Positions 12,020 through 24,384 of a stretch of 64,000 bases of DNA are shown piece after piece. Every line of letters begins with the position of its first letter. Position 1 is the first letter of the stretch. Under the pieces are notes generated by a model. The model was not told where the DNA came from. It made no database searches and saw only the letters and a program-made list of their open reading frames with translations. Origin of the DNA: Cheiracanthium punctorium (Eukaryota > Arthropoda > Arachnida > Araneae > Cheiracanthiidae); assembly GCA_038373885.1 (NCBI GenBank), contig JAWZYV010016944.1:1798001-1862000 (forward strand), in the 5' to 3' direction. Position numbers and translations under genes: made by a program.

Positions 12020-12219
12020 CAGAGGCGCAGAGAACCAAGTCGGGGCCCCGGGGATAAAATCTTTGGGGTCCCTTTGCTATCCAGAAATCCATTTGATGCC
12101 GTATTAGATCAATCATTTATTCCTTATTAAAATTATTAATCATTTAAAGAAACTTTAAATTAATAGTAACTGGAAAATAATTAATAAAATTAAAATTAAT
12201 AATTTAAAAGTGTATTATA

Positions 12220-13516
12220 CAGAAGGTGTTCACACATTTTTGCAACGATTTTACAAAGATATATATAGAAATAAATATAAGAATTTTATTTTCTGATGTG
12301 TTCAATCTAATAGCCCTTTCTTTGAACTATCATATTACATCTGGATTTACAAGATAAAAGTCCTTTTCTTAGGCTGATATTGTTCCATTCCTCCTTCACA
12401 ATCTTCCAGAGTCCACCCAATGTTTTAGGATGCCGCTTATAAGAGTTTGTTTTAAAATTCATACAGTACAATAATCCATAGGATACACGTCAGTGGACTT
12501 CTGCCGGATGCATTGAAAGGGATAGCTTCAATTCCAGTTTCATTTCTCCTTTTATCACAAAAATATTTAGAGGTATGGCTTGGAGCTTTATCCTGATGGA
12601 ACTTAACACAGTGAAGATTGTTTGGATAAAGGGATGGAATTTCTTCTTTAAAAATAGGTGTTAAAACATACTTCTGATAGTAATCCAAATTAATTTTGAC
12701 ATTTTTTTCCACTTTCCTTATTGAAAGTTTTCCGTTATAAGAAAATCCAGTAATAAACATAAAACCTTTAGAAAAACTTTCCTTGTTTTCTTTAAACCAA
12801 CTTGTTAAGTCTTTTTCTCCTCTTTTGCGGTAGTCAATTGATCTTTTTCTATTGCAGTCGGATAAATGTATCCAAGCTTCATCAATTGTAACTACATATT
12901 TCCATTTTTCACCCGCCGATTACGAATAATTTTCATACAACAATCTACACATAGTCTTAAGCTGAGAAACATGTTTCGGCGTTAGGCGATGAACAACGTG
13001 AGTTTTTTTTTTTTTTTCTTTGATTCTTTAAATCGGATTTTATAATTTTGTTCACAGTTCCTATAGAGATATTTAATGATTTTGCGATAGTTCTGTGGAT
13101 AGTTCCGATTTTCCTTTAAAACATGAGATGCGACTTAGATTTAATAAGAGGTGTACGTACCTTTGTTGTGTATGCATTTTTGGCCTTTTCCCCAGTGAAA
13201 TATAAACTTTGACGTTTCTTTCCTTTCATATTAATTATTTCACCTATTTTACGTGTAGAAATATTAAAACCATGATTTTTACATATGTTTTTAATAAATG
13301 ATTAAGAATATTTCTCTTCGTATAGCTCAAAAATATAACCTTCGATCCATTGTTTATCTTTCAGAGACATTTTAAAGCAAAGGATATTTTTAATGCTGCA
13401 GACGATAAATAAGCCTTATTATAATTTGATGCCAATCACATTTTTATATTTTCAAATTAATATTTAACGTCATGGAGAAAATCAAAATCGTTACAAAAAT
13501 GTGTGAACACCCTCTG
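12220..13516 (-). mobile_element. Full-length degenerate mariner, 1297 bp
   Basis: Terminal repeats of about 32 bp: left begins CAGAAGGTGTTCACACATTT, and the right reads as its inverse from the other side (CAGAGGGTGTTCACACATTT). TA flanks both ends (12218-12219 and 13517-13518). The length fits the 1.3-kb mariner norm, and the transposase gene lies inside on the minus strand. Confidence 0.93.
12300..13370 (-). pseudogene. Mariner-type transposase pseudogene
   Basis: Read on the minus strand from an ATG near 13370 (MSLKDKQWIEGYIFELYEEK), with a helix-turn-helix-like region and later FITGFSYNGKLSIRKVEKNV and FHQDKAPSHTSKYF. The latter has the HQDxAxxHT motif carrying the second catalytic aspartate of Tc1/mariner transposases. 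The longest clean stretch is 12452-12760. Stops and frameshifts divide the gene into at least four parts. The C-terminal part near 12320-12430 (LGGLWKIVKEEWNNISL) is out of frame with the middle. Confidence 0.88.
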
Positions 13517-14194
13517 TACTTTAATAAACATCCATGCTCTAAAAAATACCCATATTTTGTTTTGGAGGTTTCGTCACTTCCATAGAGAAACTGTATTTGA
13601 AACGTTAACATTTTTGCATGGCATGTTTCCTGAGTATTGAAATAATTAATATTTTTATTCATACTTTCATGTAAGCAGGCAGCCAAAAAAATTTCAGTAG
13701 GCCAAAAAAGTGGAATTTTCAAAATTTCTCATAGAAAGTCTTGATCTTTAACATTTTGTTAAGGAAAATTCAAAATTTCGGAAGTTGGGTGGGTCCATAG
13801 TCTCTCCTCTGGCTATACCTTTTCTTCCACTATTTAACAATGTGTCTCGGGAAAAAAATGATTTCTTGTTAAATAAATCTTTTCTACTTTTAGTCATGAC
13901 AAACTGTTGAATAACACCTACAATGTCTACTTTTCTTGCAAAAGAAGACTCAATCAGAAACACTCCTCGTTTCTGTCAAGTTGGTGGTTTATACTCTAGC
14001 TGGCTTTTTGTAATTTCATTCAAAAATTAATTTGAAACATCCGGGGACATAATCTGAATTTGGACTTTTTTTTTTTGCAAAAAATTGACAACAAACAATA
14101 TCATTTAAACAGCAAGAGCGGGGGCCCTTCACAAGCTGAGGCCCTGGGGATTTTTCCCCTGCTCCCCCTCCCTCTCTGCGCCACTGCCTTTATG

Positions 14195-16366
14195 CATTAC
14201 ATCACATAGTTCTTTTACAGTGACATTCATAAGAATTACATTAAGGCGCCATAAGAATTACATTAGGCGCCTTAAATACTAAACGGTTTATATGTATAGT
14301 TAAGAATTTTCGGTTTGTTCTGCCTCCCACATATTAAAATTATTCTTAAATTTGTAGCCTCCGCGTCAAATTTTGCATTTTGTTGTATCGAAATCGGTTT
14401 ACTAGAACGCGACGTACGGAGTTTTGGGTTTACCCATTGGTTAACATGGGGTTTTCTAGAAATCTCGAGAAATATTGATGCTAGAGCTTTGCTGATTTCA
14501 CTTATGGGAACTTATTTTTAACGCCAAATTTGGCAATATTTCGCCAAAAAGTCGCCAAGCTTGGCGACATTTCGGTCATTTGGTGCGCTTTTACCAGTGG
14601 GGCTTGTAATGCTTGTTTCTCTGCATTAATATTGCGCTGTAGCTTAGTATTACTCATTTCCATTTCCATGACATAATCAAAATTCTAGCTTTATGGGGGG
14701 TCTTCGAGAAATAGCTCCTACCAGAATTTTCGTTTAGCTTCTGCGACACCTGTAAACAGAGGCAAGACAGGCAACCAGAGATAGTTATACTCGAGTTCGA
14801 TTCATTACTCTGTAAATTGTGCTATTGGAAGCAATATTTTACTTGTTTTTGAGTACAGAGTGTAAATTCTTTATTGCTGAGTCCTGAGGGACTGTTTATG
14901 ATTTCTTTGTAAGTTTCCATTGAATGTTTACAGCATCTGTGGAAGCTTTTGTACTGAGCGGACTACTGTAAGCAAGAAGCTGGCCGTTAGTGCCTGTGAA
15001 TTTTGTACAGCTGATTGTTCGGCGAAGTTCTAGAAGCAATAAAATTTGTGTTCCATCCTAACAAATGGACTTTTTACTAGAACTTTCTACATACACTGGA
15101 CTTTAGAACGACGAACCCAAAAATCGAATCCCGACGAAGCCAATATCTCTGTAGCTACTGAACATAATCAAAAACTTCATAATAGAAAGCTTCTATTCCT
15201 AAGTATTATAGTTCAACGAATTTTTGGGCCAACCCGCTGTTCCAGGGGTAAACTGGATTAAAATTTGTATTCTGCGTGTCAAATAATTAAATTTTGTATT
15301 TTGTTGCATCAAAATCAGTTACCTAGAACGGGAGATATGGAGTTTTGGGTTCCCCCATTGGTTAACATAGGGTTTTCTAAAATCTCGAGAAATATTGATG
15401 TTAGAGCTTAGCTTACGTCACTTTTGGAACTTATTTTTGGCGCCAAACTTGGCGATTTTTCAAATTGAGCCTATAAATTTCGTTTTCCTGCATTAATATT
15501 GCGTAGTAGTCTAATCATTCGACTGTATTCCTATGACGTAATCAAACTTCGTTCTTTAAGGGGATCCTTCGAGAAATTTCTAATAGCTTCTGCGTCCCCT
15601 TTAAATACGACATCGTGCTGCCCCGGTTGAGTCAGTCTGTTTTTTACTGCTATGAGAAATACACGTAAGTTCTGTTGAGAGTATAAGACTCTGTGTTAGC
15701 GCTTATAGAAGTAATTTGCATGATTTTAAAAGCGCGTTTTTAAGTGCTGTATGTAAATGCCTCATTGAGGGACTGTTTGCGAAATCCCTCGTAAGATTCC
15801 ACTGAATATTTTGCTTGTGGAAGTATTTTATTTTGGGTGTGAATTGCAACATCTTTGAAAGCTTCGGTACTGAGCGGACTGTTATAAGCAAGCTACTGGC
15901 CGTTAGTGCCCGTGGCTTGCAGCTAGAAGCAATAAAGTTCGTGTTCCATCCTAACAAGTGGACGCTTTACTAGAACTTTCTACTCCTACTGGACTTTAGA
16001 ACGACGGACCCAGAAATTAAGCAGAGCTTTCTGCAACAACTGGCTACCTTTCGTGAACTTCTTAAAAAATAAAATAAAATAAAAGTTTAAATAGTTCTTT
16101 TACTGGGACACTCAAATTATGGGTATTTCTTTGACGTCTGTACTGATTCTAAATTTTTTTTTTACTGATAGAAAGCTACACTATTCCTGAGTATTATGGG
16201 CTACCTGTAATGCATATGCTCTGGAACTAATGAGCCTATTTTAAAACTTTTTTTCATGGACGGAAAGCTGCACTCTTCCCGAGTATTGTAGGATACCTTT
16301 CTTGTATATAGCATACATAGTTCTTTTATAGGGCACTCATAAAAATTACATTACGCTCTATGTGTA
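14195..16366. repeat. Two diverged direct copies of an LTR-like unit
   Basis: About 14310-15130 and 15260-16010 are direct copies about 850-900 bp apart. Shared blocks include GAGTTTTGGGTT..CCCATTGGTTAACAT, ATCTCGAGAAATATTGATG, GCATTAATATTGCG, and a 3' block GTGTTCCATCCTAACAA, TGGAC, ACTAGAACTTTCTAC, GGACTTTAGAACGACG. AATAAA occurs just before the 3' block in both (AAGCAATAAA). This layout suggests two LTRs or LTR-plus-leader fragments with almost no internal region. No gag or pol motif is visible, so the identity is tentative. ~150-bp repeat units flank the pair at 14195-14310 and 16085-16366. Confidence 0.55.
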
Positions 16367-18522
16367 CAGCTGCGGAAAAAAAAGTCCCACTTGTACTTTT
16401 TTCGTCCACCGTTCGTCGTACAGCCAAGTTACAGATACAAATCGTTTACGATTGAAGTACACTAATTTGACATTCATAAAAATTGCATAAGGGGCCATCT
16501 ACATATTAAAATTCGCACCACCTTTTTTTTCTCTATAGCAACCCCTAGATTTCACTTCATATTTCAAAAATGTAGCTCATTTTAACCCATTAACGCTCAG
16601 CGATCTATTTTTAGACCAACGCGAAATTTGTAAGTCACTCAAATATGCATTAGTTTATTTTCCTAGTTTAATTTCTTGAATAAAAATTCTGTTTTCCACA
16701 AAGTACTCAGCGGTAACAAGTTTAAATGAGAATATTTCCCTGTCTTATCCACATTTTTAGGAAAAGATTTAAGTTCTTCATACCACACAAATGTCGGAAA
16801 TTTATTTATCACTTCTGGCATCAACATAAATTTGAGAATGTGCTGAAAAAAGTTGGGCGCTAATGGGTTAACCCCGGATACCAATTTTCAATAAATTTGA
16901 ACTGAAAATGGGTGAGTTATGAGCTTCCAAAATCCCCCTCCCCATATGTTAAAATATTTTTTCATACTTATTCTCATAAGAAGCTGATTTTTATTCGTAC
17001 AATTAGAACTAAACGACCCAAACATAATTCACTATTATTGTGATTTTTTAATAAAATATTAATATGAATTATTAAATTAATATTCAAAAAAATTATGAAT
17101 AGCGACCTAGCCAAATTTCAATGGAAATAGATGCAGAAAGTAATATTACATGGCTGTGCAAAATTTCAAAATTTTACGTTCAGAAGTTTAATTTATATTA
17201 AATAAAATGTGTTATTTTCATGAGTTAAGGGACTATATATAAATTTATTAAGTGACAATTTTTTAAAAACTGCTTAAAATAAGCGTAAATTAGATTTCTT
17301 TATGCGCAAAAAAAACAGTAAAAGATAGCGGTATTAAAAAAATCAAATTTTGAAGCAAAAAAATTAGAGGTTTTTACAGTTTGATGGTGATTCTATAAAG
17401 CATATCTATTGTTGCGTCCGCTATCATATCCCCCGAATAAAATATTTTCATGGTTGTAGAATTAGATGCAGTAGATGTATATGTCTTCTAATACAACATC
17501 CTATTTCTGAAAAACTAACATCCACAACATTCCAGGCATGAATTTGACCTTTTTTAATATTGGAAACATTAGGTCTTTGGACTTCCCCATATTTTATCAA
17601 AAATTCAAAATCCCGTTTTTTTCTGTCTAAATTTTCATCTGACAATAAATTAAAATACCACCAAAAGTCTTATAAGAATATTGCACATTGCAGACGAGAA
17701 TGTTAAATGAAGAAAGTGAAATAACAAACACAGTGATAATATTGGCTCAGCAAAAAAGTAATTGCGTTTTTTACATGGAATTCAAACAAATAAATTTTCA
17801 ATCATGAAACCAATCTTCTAGTTCGACCATAGCTGGGTAACATTCATGGCTTGCAGTCAGAAGAGCAGAGAGCAGCCTCTCACTCCTGCCAACATTTCAC
17901 CAGTCTAAGAGAACCATCAAGGGGAATACTCAATAACAATCTCAAAATTAGAAAGATTTTCAAAATCGTGAGCAATCGTTTTGCACTTTTCCTTTAAGTC
18001 ATGAGTACGAGCCATGAAAGTTATGAACTCACGGGTCTTTGGACCTTTGACTAAACATTCTACTTTCTACCCTTGATAGTCTCAGTACAAAAAACTTTAA
18101 GAGAGATGGTAACAATGTTTTCCTTGAAAATAATATTTATTTCTTTTAACTCTCTCGAGCGAAATGAATGAAAGGCGAAAAATTCGGAACCTATAAATAG
18201 CGCTTTTCAATTGTAGAAAGTCCCTTAAAAAAGCGCAAAAAATAATTCGCCATATCTCCGGAAATTATCGTAGAAAATTAGTTAAAATTAATATTTAGGG
18301 TAATTTGAAGGTTTTCTTTCGTTTAATAAAGTCAAAATACAGTGTTGCCATTAAGAAAAACGAAGTTGATGCAGAATTAAATATGAAGACGGCCCCTTAT
18401 GCAAATTAAGTTAATAGTAAATTAAAGTATGCGTTATTTGAAGACGAATGATATATTTAACTTTGCTGTACGATGAACGACGGCGAAAAAAATAGCAAGT
18501 GGGACTTTTTTTTCCGCAGCTG
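16367..18522. mobile_element. 2.16-kb Tc1/mariner-like element with long terminal repeats
   Basis: Starts CAGCTGCGGAAAAAAAAGTC and ends as its inverse (GACTTTTTTTTCCGCAGCTG). The similarity extends inward about 60 bp through CCACTTG, TTTTTTCG and the CGTTCGTCGTACAGC region. TA flanks both ends (16365-16366, 18523-18524). The interior has no transposase motif, so it is non-autonomous, and contains another mariner remnant near 17745. ~150-bp host repeat resumes at 18523. Confidence 0.88.
17745..18190. mobile_element. Mariner 5' remnant
   Basis: The left end TTGGCTCAGCAAAAAAGTAA followed by TTGCGTTTTTTACATGG resembles the terminal repeat of mariner elements of the TTGGnnnGCAAAAAAGTAATTGCG type. 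A matching right end was not found, so this is a truncated or internally deleted copy. A possible right edge near 18190-18240 is only weakly similar. Confidence 0.5.
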
Positions 18523-20242
18523 TACCTCTGTAGCTACTAAGCCGATTCTGAAAATTTTTTCACTCACAGAAAATTCCGTTATTCCTGGGTATTAAAGGCT
18601 ACCTTCAATTCATATAGCATAAATAGTTCTTTTACATGGACAATCAAAATAATTCTAATACATTACGCGCTAAGGACATCTCTATGAATACTGAACCGAT
18701 TCTAAAGATGTTTTCATTAACAGAAAGGTTCATTATTCCTGAGTATTAAGGACTGTCTATTATTTTTTATATTCTAAAAAAAAAAAAGTAACGGCCGCTG
18801 CTGCCGCTGTCAGGAGCTTGTTCTGATATTTCTTTTTCATTAACAGAAAGGTTCATTATTCCTGAGTATTATGGACTATCTATTATTTTTTATATTCTAA
18901 AAAAAAAGTAAAGGCCGCTGCCGCCGCTGTCAGGAGCTTGTTCTGATATTTCCTTCGAAACCGTGGGGATTTGAGTTTCGACGAAGGTGTCCACGAATTC
19001 GGAAAATTCCGGGGAAGCCGATAAGTGGACTTAAATTTCGAAATTCGAATTATTTTAGAAGACATTAATAAAAAACAAAAAATAAGCATAATGGTTGCCA
19101 GGCTTGGCAATTTTCGCCAGCATAAAATCATTGATGTCTTTGCAACAAAGCAATTCCAAGTAAGTAGAATCGCGTGAAATTGTCAAACATGAAGTAGAAT
19201 GACACCAATTTTACGCCAAATTTAAAAGGTTTTGAAATAAATAAAAGTGTGTTTCACAAAGTTGACAATTTTGAAATAGTAAGTTCCCTTCGATAACAGG
19301 AGTTTAGAATTACCGATTATTCGTTTTTCCAAAACAGAATAACTAATTTTAGCTGATTTAAAAAGCGCCATTTCGGCATCAGGTATAGGTAGGATCTGGA
19401 AAAAGACAATCTCTCCAAGCACTTTAACTCTAGCCGCGTTTTTCAAAATGTTAGCGCGCAGTAACTTGAAAATGAAAAATAATTAAAATGCAGATTATAG
19501 TAAAGCCGGTCAGGTTCAGCTTATTTGCTACCAGTGTAAATATTTGGTGGCGTTAACCAACCCATTATAGCAGTTATAGTACAGCTTGGATACTTGTCAG
19601 CGAGGCGAGATGATATATTTCGTGCTGCTAAATACGCCAATCGGCAAAGAATTGTGTATATGAATATATGGATAACGATTTACACGGTAACCTTACATGA
19701 GCAGTAATTATTGGTTATGAGTATGTGTAAATCGCCAAATAATGAAAAGTCGCCATTGGTGGCCAGCTATTTTAGCGGTTCCGTAGTTTTTATCAAGGAA
19801 AACATATAAAGTACTATTTTCTTCGAACTAATTATTAACTATACATATACGTAAGTCACCAAATTATGAAAAATCGCCATGGGTAGCAAATACGCAAGGT
19901 TTTCCATAAGTTTTACATAATTAAAAATAGTGAGAAGTTTAAATTTTTATGTTCCAAAGAACATGCATAACCAAACATTGTGTACCTCGGAACATTTTAT
20001 CTGATCCAATCTTTAGGTTTTTTTCTTTTGAAATCATTCCATTTTTAGGAATACGCCTTATTAGGGGCCGAATGCATCATACAAAAGCGAGCGTAGCGAG
20101 TCTAGGGGACTTGGCCCCTAGTATATAACAAAAATAGTTATTTTACACTGACACTCATAGAATTGCATAACGCTCTACGGGTATCTCTGTAACTGCTAAG
20201 CCGATTCTAAAACTATTTTCAGCGATAGAAAGCTAGACTACT
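18523..20242 (+). repeat. ~150-bp repeat units with a Helitron-like insertion
   Basis: The host repeat is visible at 18523-18770 and again from 20123. A local tandem duplication of about 123 bp (18721-18843 and 18844-18966) repeats GAAAGGTTCATTATTCCTGA and GGCCGCTG. Between about 18780 and 20121 lies unrelated sequence rich in CGCC/GGCG motifs that ends in a Helitron-like hairpin. Confidence 0.6.
20082..20122 (+). mobile_element. Helitron-like 3' end
   Basis: GCGAGCGTAGCGAGT is followed by the hairpin CTAGGGG-ACTTGG-CCCCTAG and then T. A short hairpin directly before a terminal CTAG, followed by host T, is the signature of Helitron 3' ends. Host repeat continues immediately afterwards. The 5' end is unsure: a candidate TCTAAAAAAA near 18776 or 18897 is preceded by T rather than A. 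Confidence 0.6.
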
Positions 20243-21456
20243 TAGGGAATGCAATCCCGCACTATTTTTCGTCTTGCGGGATTTCGGGATTGAGATTTAT
20301 TGATCCCGCGGGATCCCGCAATCGCGCGGGATTGACATTTCATTTAGCTAGGGCTTCATTTGAAAAGGGAAAAGTTTTAAAAAGTAAGATTTTAAGCACT
20401 GTGAAGCTAACTTTAATAATAATAATTAATCTTATGAGATAATTTATACAATAATTACAGAAATATGAAAATTATAATCATGATTTTCAGAATGATATAC
20501 TAAGTTATGTCTTAATATATTAGTATTAGTTATGTTAGTCGCTAAAAATCAGGAATTTACAGAAAAATACAATTTATAAATACATTCACATACTTACATT
20601 ATTTTCTTAGTTGCTGAAAAAAGAACGTACAAAATCGAACCAATCCAATGAATCATTTCCTAGTCTAGATTCAATTTTAGTAAAATAATTAAAAGTGTGA
20701 ATTAAAAACAATTAAAAACTAAAATGAAAACTTTTATAATTAATTCTTGACTGTTTCGCTAAGAGATCAATTAGTAAGAAATATTGCGAAAAACTTAGAT
20801 TACGATGTTTAGATTTAGATGTTTGATCCAGACTCTTATTAGAAGATAATTAAAAAAAAATAAAACTTTAAATTAAAATTTTTAATTATTGATTCGTTTA
20901 TTGTTAGATAAGAGACATAAATATGCATAAAATTTCGATCTATTGCAGTGGCACACCCAGGATTTCAGTTTAGGGTGGGCTGGGCTACGAATACTGCTGA
21001 ACTCGGTTATAGTGACCTCAATTATAGTTATAACTCTCTTATAACGTCAAAATATTCTGTGCCAGTCGACTTGCCCGTAGAACACAACCCCACGAGCAAT
21101 GTAACTCTATTTAGAATCAAATAATTATATGATCTTTTCAGTGATGTTGTAACCATGTTTAACCCTGTTCCATGTTCTATGTAAGTTTTTATTTAAAAAA
21201 TAACATCTTTTTTTGGTAAAAATTATTTTAGAAATAATTTGAAGACAATTTTTAAAAAGAAAACATTTAACTCATTAGTGACAATTTTCAATACTTTTCA
21301 CTTCTAATTTCCCACCTTTAGGGGTGGACTTCAGCCCCCATAGCCCCCTCCGTGGGTGCGCCTATGGTCTATTGATTCGGAAAGCGGCGTGAAATTTTAA
21401 TAAAAAATAACCTATTCATCAGTATCAATCCCGCGGGATCGCGATTGCATTCCCTA
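20243..21456. mobile_element. hAT-like element with TAGGGAATGCAATCCCG ends
   Basis: Ends TAGGGAATGCAATCCCGC and GCGATTGCATTCCCTA are inverted copies. Flanks AGACTACT and ACACTATT agree at 6 of 8 bases. The left part carries several copies of CCCGCGGGATC-like palindromes. It interrupts the ~150-bp repeat, which resumes at 21457, and contains the element at 20946. Confidence 0.78.
20946..21366. mobile_element. 421-bp hAT-like MITE nested at 20.9 kb
   Basis: Starts CAGTGGCACACCCAGGAT and ends GTGGGTGCGCCTATG. Flanks ATCTATTG (20938-20945) and GTCTATTG (21367-21374) agree at 7 of 8. Interior is AT-rich without coding signs. Confidence 0.82.
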
Positions 21457-21780
21457 ACACTATTCCTAAGTATTATAGACTACCTTTCATTTATATTACA
21501 TAAACAGTTCTTTTACAGTGACACTGAAAATAATGCTCATAAATAACGCAGTATGGCCATCTCTGTAACTATTGAACCGATTCTAAAACTATTTTCACGA
21601 TTATAAAGCTGCGCCATTCCTGAGTGTTATAAGCCACCTTTATGCATACCACCGATAGTTCTTTAGGGACACTCATAAAATTAGATTGCGCTCTAAGTTC
21701 GTTTCATCTAAGGGAATACTATTAAACCGTTTACATGTATATACATATATATATATTTAAATTATTTATTTAAATTTCAG
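21457..21780 (+). repeat. Last ~150-bp repeat units
   Basis: Two units are visible; the spacing between CACTATTCCTAAGTATTATA (21459) and its next copy (21610) gives the ~150-bp period. The array ends in an (AT)-rich run at about 21740. Confidence 0.75.
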
Positions 21781-21993
21781 GCTCCCTTGGAAAAAAAAAC
21801 AACAACACGAAAAATGTTGAAATCAGTTTTTACACATTTTAGGAGGCGGAAAATAGTCTTTACTAAAACTATCGAACAATCATGTGGTAAATTTACGTTG
21901 AATTCACCCCCCCCCTCCCCTGAATACCGAAAAAGACCAATTCACAAACTCTCCTTACGGATGGGCATTGTACAACTGCATAAGAGTAATAGA

Positions 21994-22188
21994 CAGGGCC
22001 GCTTCCAGAAAAAAAAAAATTTGGGGGGGGGGACAAAAAATTTCGGGAGGGGGACCAAAAGGTGAAAAAGGCTCAACTTTTCACCAAACAGCTTCATTAT
22101 TATTGTTTTATTAAAAGAATTTTAAATTTCGGGGGGAGGACAGGAACCCCTCCCCCACGGTACACCCCCCCCCTCGGAAACGGCGTTG
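21994..22188. mobile_element. 195-bp G/C-run hAT-like MITE
   Basis: Starts CAGGGCCGCTTCC and ends GGAAACGGCGTTG. Flanks GTAATAGA (21986-21993) and ATAATAGA (22189-22196) agree at 7 of 8. Several runs of G or C lie near both ends. Confidence 0.8.
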
Positions 22189-24380
22189 ATAATAGATAGC
22201 TCCCGAACTGGGAAAAAGATATTGTAACGTCGAGAATCTTCCAAAAAGGGGAAAGAAATTTAAATTCACGCTAGAGAAATAAGAGTCGCATGCATCGGGC
22301 ATCGATTATAAAACAATTTCCATCAAAATCCTGTTTAAGGCATATCGTTTAAATTTCCCAAGGTTGGGTATATGCGAGCGCCGAAAGGCGAGCAAAAGAC
22401 AGCGCGGTGCTTCCTTGCGCTGCCCTAACTCAAATGGTAATATACAATAGCGCGTCAGAGTGCGAAAGAGAGACTTATTCCTATTAGCAAATTAGAATTC
22501 AATTGATCTCTCAGAAAAAACCGCCCCGCCAGCGAACATCTCTCTTTGTGTTTCCCAGACACAGAGAAGTATCTCAACAAATCTGATGTGGACAACACAT
22601 GACTTCACGTCTATTAAATCAAAAATATTTTCGGCGGACTTCATCTAAACTTATTTTGTTTGAAAGAGATAAAATACTGCAGTAATACTAAGTTTTAGCG
22701 ATTTCTAGCCAAATACTTCGGATATCGACATGCTGGGTTCAATTTGAAAGATTTACTTCTGACACTTAATTTGGCGATATTTCGCCAAAAGCCGACAAGT
22801 TTGAGACAGTTTGCGAGATTTTGGAGATAGCCAAAGTAGTCACTGACCACAGACTTCCAATGAATTCAATGCATCCATACACCTTAACGTAAGTCATTTG
22901 ACTGACCCTGTAAATAAATTACTCAGTCGATTGCAGTAAAAAAAAAGATGCACAGTGTTAGATGTTACAATAGTTCTAAATACAATATTTCAGCATTATA
23001 CGGTTAAAAATTTTAGAGTTATGCGAAATTCGAAATTATTTTTCCTTCCAAATTTGGCGATATTTCGGCAAAACTTGCCATGGTCGACGACAAATGGCGA
23101 GATTTTGGGCATTTACCCAACAATGACTGCCTATCGCCAAAAGGAACTGGTGTTATTATTGTAAGGTCATTAGTTGCCTCGTTCGTCCTAGTCGCGCTAG
23201 TGTTTACCCACCAAAACATGATACAATGACCATGAAAGTTCTGAGGGAGGAGATGGCTAAGATGGAGAGGTGGTGTCAAAGAGAAAATTCTCACAAAGGC
23301 ACCTCCAGAAGGTCCTGTCAACAGAATTTGTGTCCTTTGAGAAATCCAAAAATTTTTTCACTTCCTCCTTTGCTGATTGCAGTTTCCCGGATTGTGGGGA
23401 AACGGTGATCGCTAATTGCAGAGATATACTAGACTAGCCGCCAAAGCTGCCAGCTTCGCCGCCCCATACCTTACTGTTCTTTATACTCAGTTCAGTGTCG
23501 GTCAAATTATTGGACCTCATTTTAATGAAAATCATGTTTATTTCTTTTAACAGTATTTGTCATTAAAATTATTTAGGTTATTTTTGCTACAAATTTTTGG
23601 TGTCATCATAAAAGCCGATTTTAGTCATGGTGGCGATGTCAAGTACTAACATTGCAAAATGTATCAAAATACATAATTGGAGACAGTTCCATTCATAAAA
23701 TGATTATAAAAACACTGCATTGGGTGATGACGTGTTCTATAAATTCCTACAGAAATACTTCTTAATTGTAGCAGCTGCAGGCTTTTTCGAATTAGTGTTT
23801 AGCGGGTACATTTCTCTTCTCTTTCTAATTTAATAATACCAGCGTTAATGTGCCAAAGCGGTACTTACGCATTATCCTGGCGCAAAGCCTGATTATGACC
23901 AACGGGGTCCAGGACATTGATGAATTTGGGGGCCCCCATCTATGAAGTTTGTTTTATTTTTCATAAAATTTTGATATAAAAAGTATATTTCAGAACAATA
24001 TTTGAAATTGGGGGCTCTGGGCAAAGTCCCGATTTGCCCATGCGATAATAAGGCTCTGTCCCGGCGGTCATTCCCTCCAAATTATTTTTTTGTCAAATGC
24101 GCTGGCAAACTGTTGCCAATCGTATTCCGAACTATCAATAATTTCATGTGTCCGACATTTATCTTGGCAAAAAATCGCTCATCTTGGCGGACCGCCGGGT
24201 TAATGCGTAAGTACCGCCAAAGTCAGCAACCTGGTGTTTTCATAGTATGGTTGCATTATTTAATACGTATTCTCCATTTCAATGATATAAAACAAACAGG
24301 AAATGGGGCTAAAATGGGCTTTATCCCACTGCATGGCGACCATTTTTTTTTTCTTTTTGATGTGGCGATAAACACGCCGA
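22189..24380. other. No gene recognised; scattered repeat fragments
   Basis: Contains the palindromic TTTGGCGATATTTCGCCAAA-like motif at about 22770 and 23050, and low-similarity pieces of transposon ends such as the GGGCCCC block near 23930. A 162-residue open frame at 24002-24490 overlaps repeat sequence, starts without ATG, and shows no recognisable domain. Confidence 0.5.
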
Positions 24381-24384
24381 GTAC

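Larger units (their letters stand above)
12020..14186. mobile_element. hAT-like element hosting a mariner insertion
   Basis: Ends CAGAGGCGCAGAGA and TCTCTGCGCCACTG are inverted copies, flanked perfectly by CCTTTATG (12012-12019 and 14187-14194). The flanking ~150-bp repeat unit is restored on removal. Without the mariner the element is about 870 bp. Its right part, 13550-14150, contains AT-rich sequence without recognised coding content. Confidence 0.92.
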
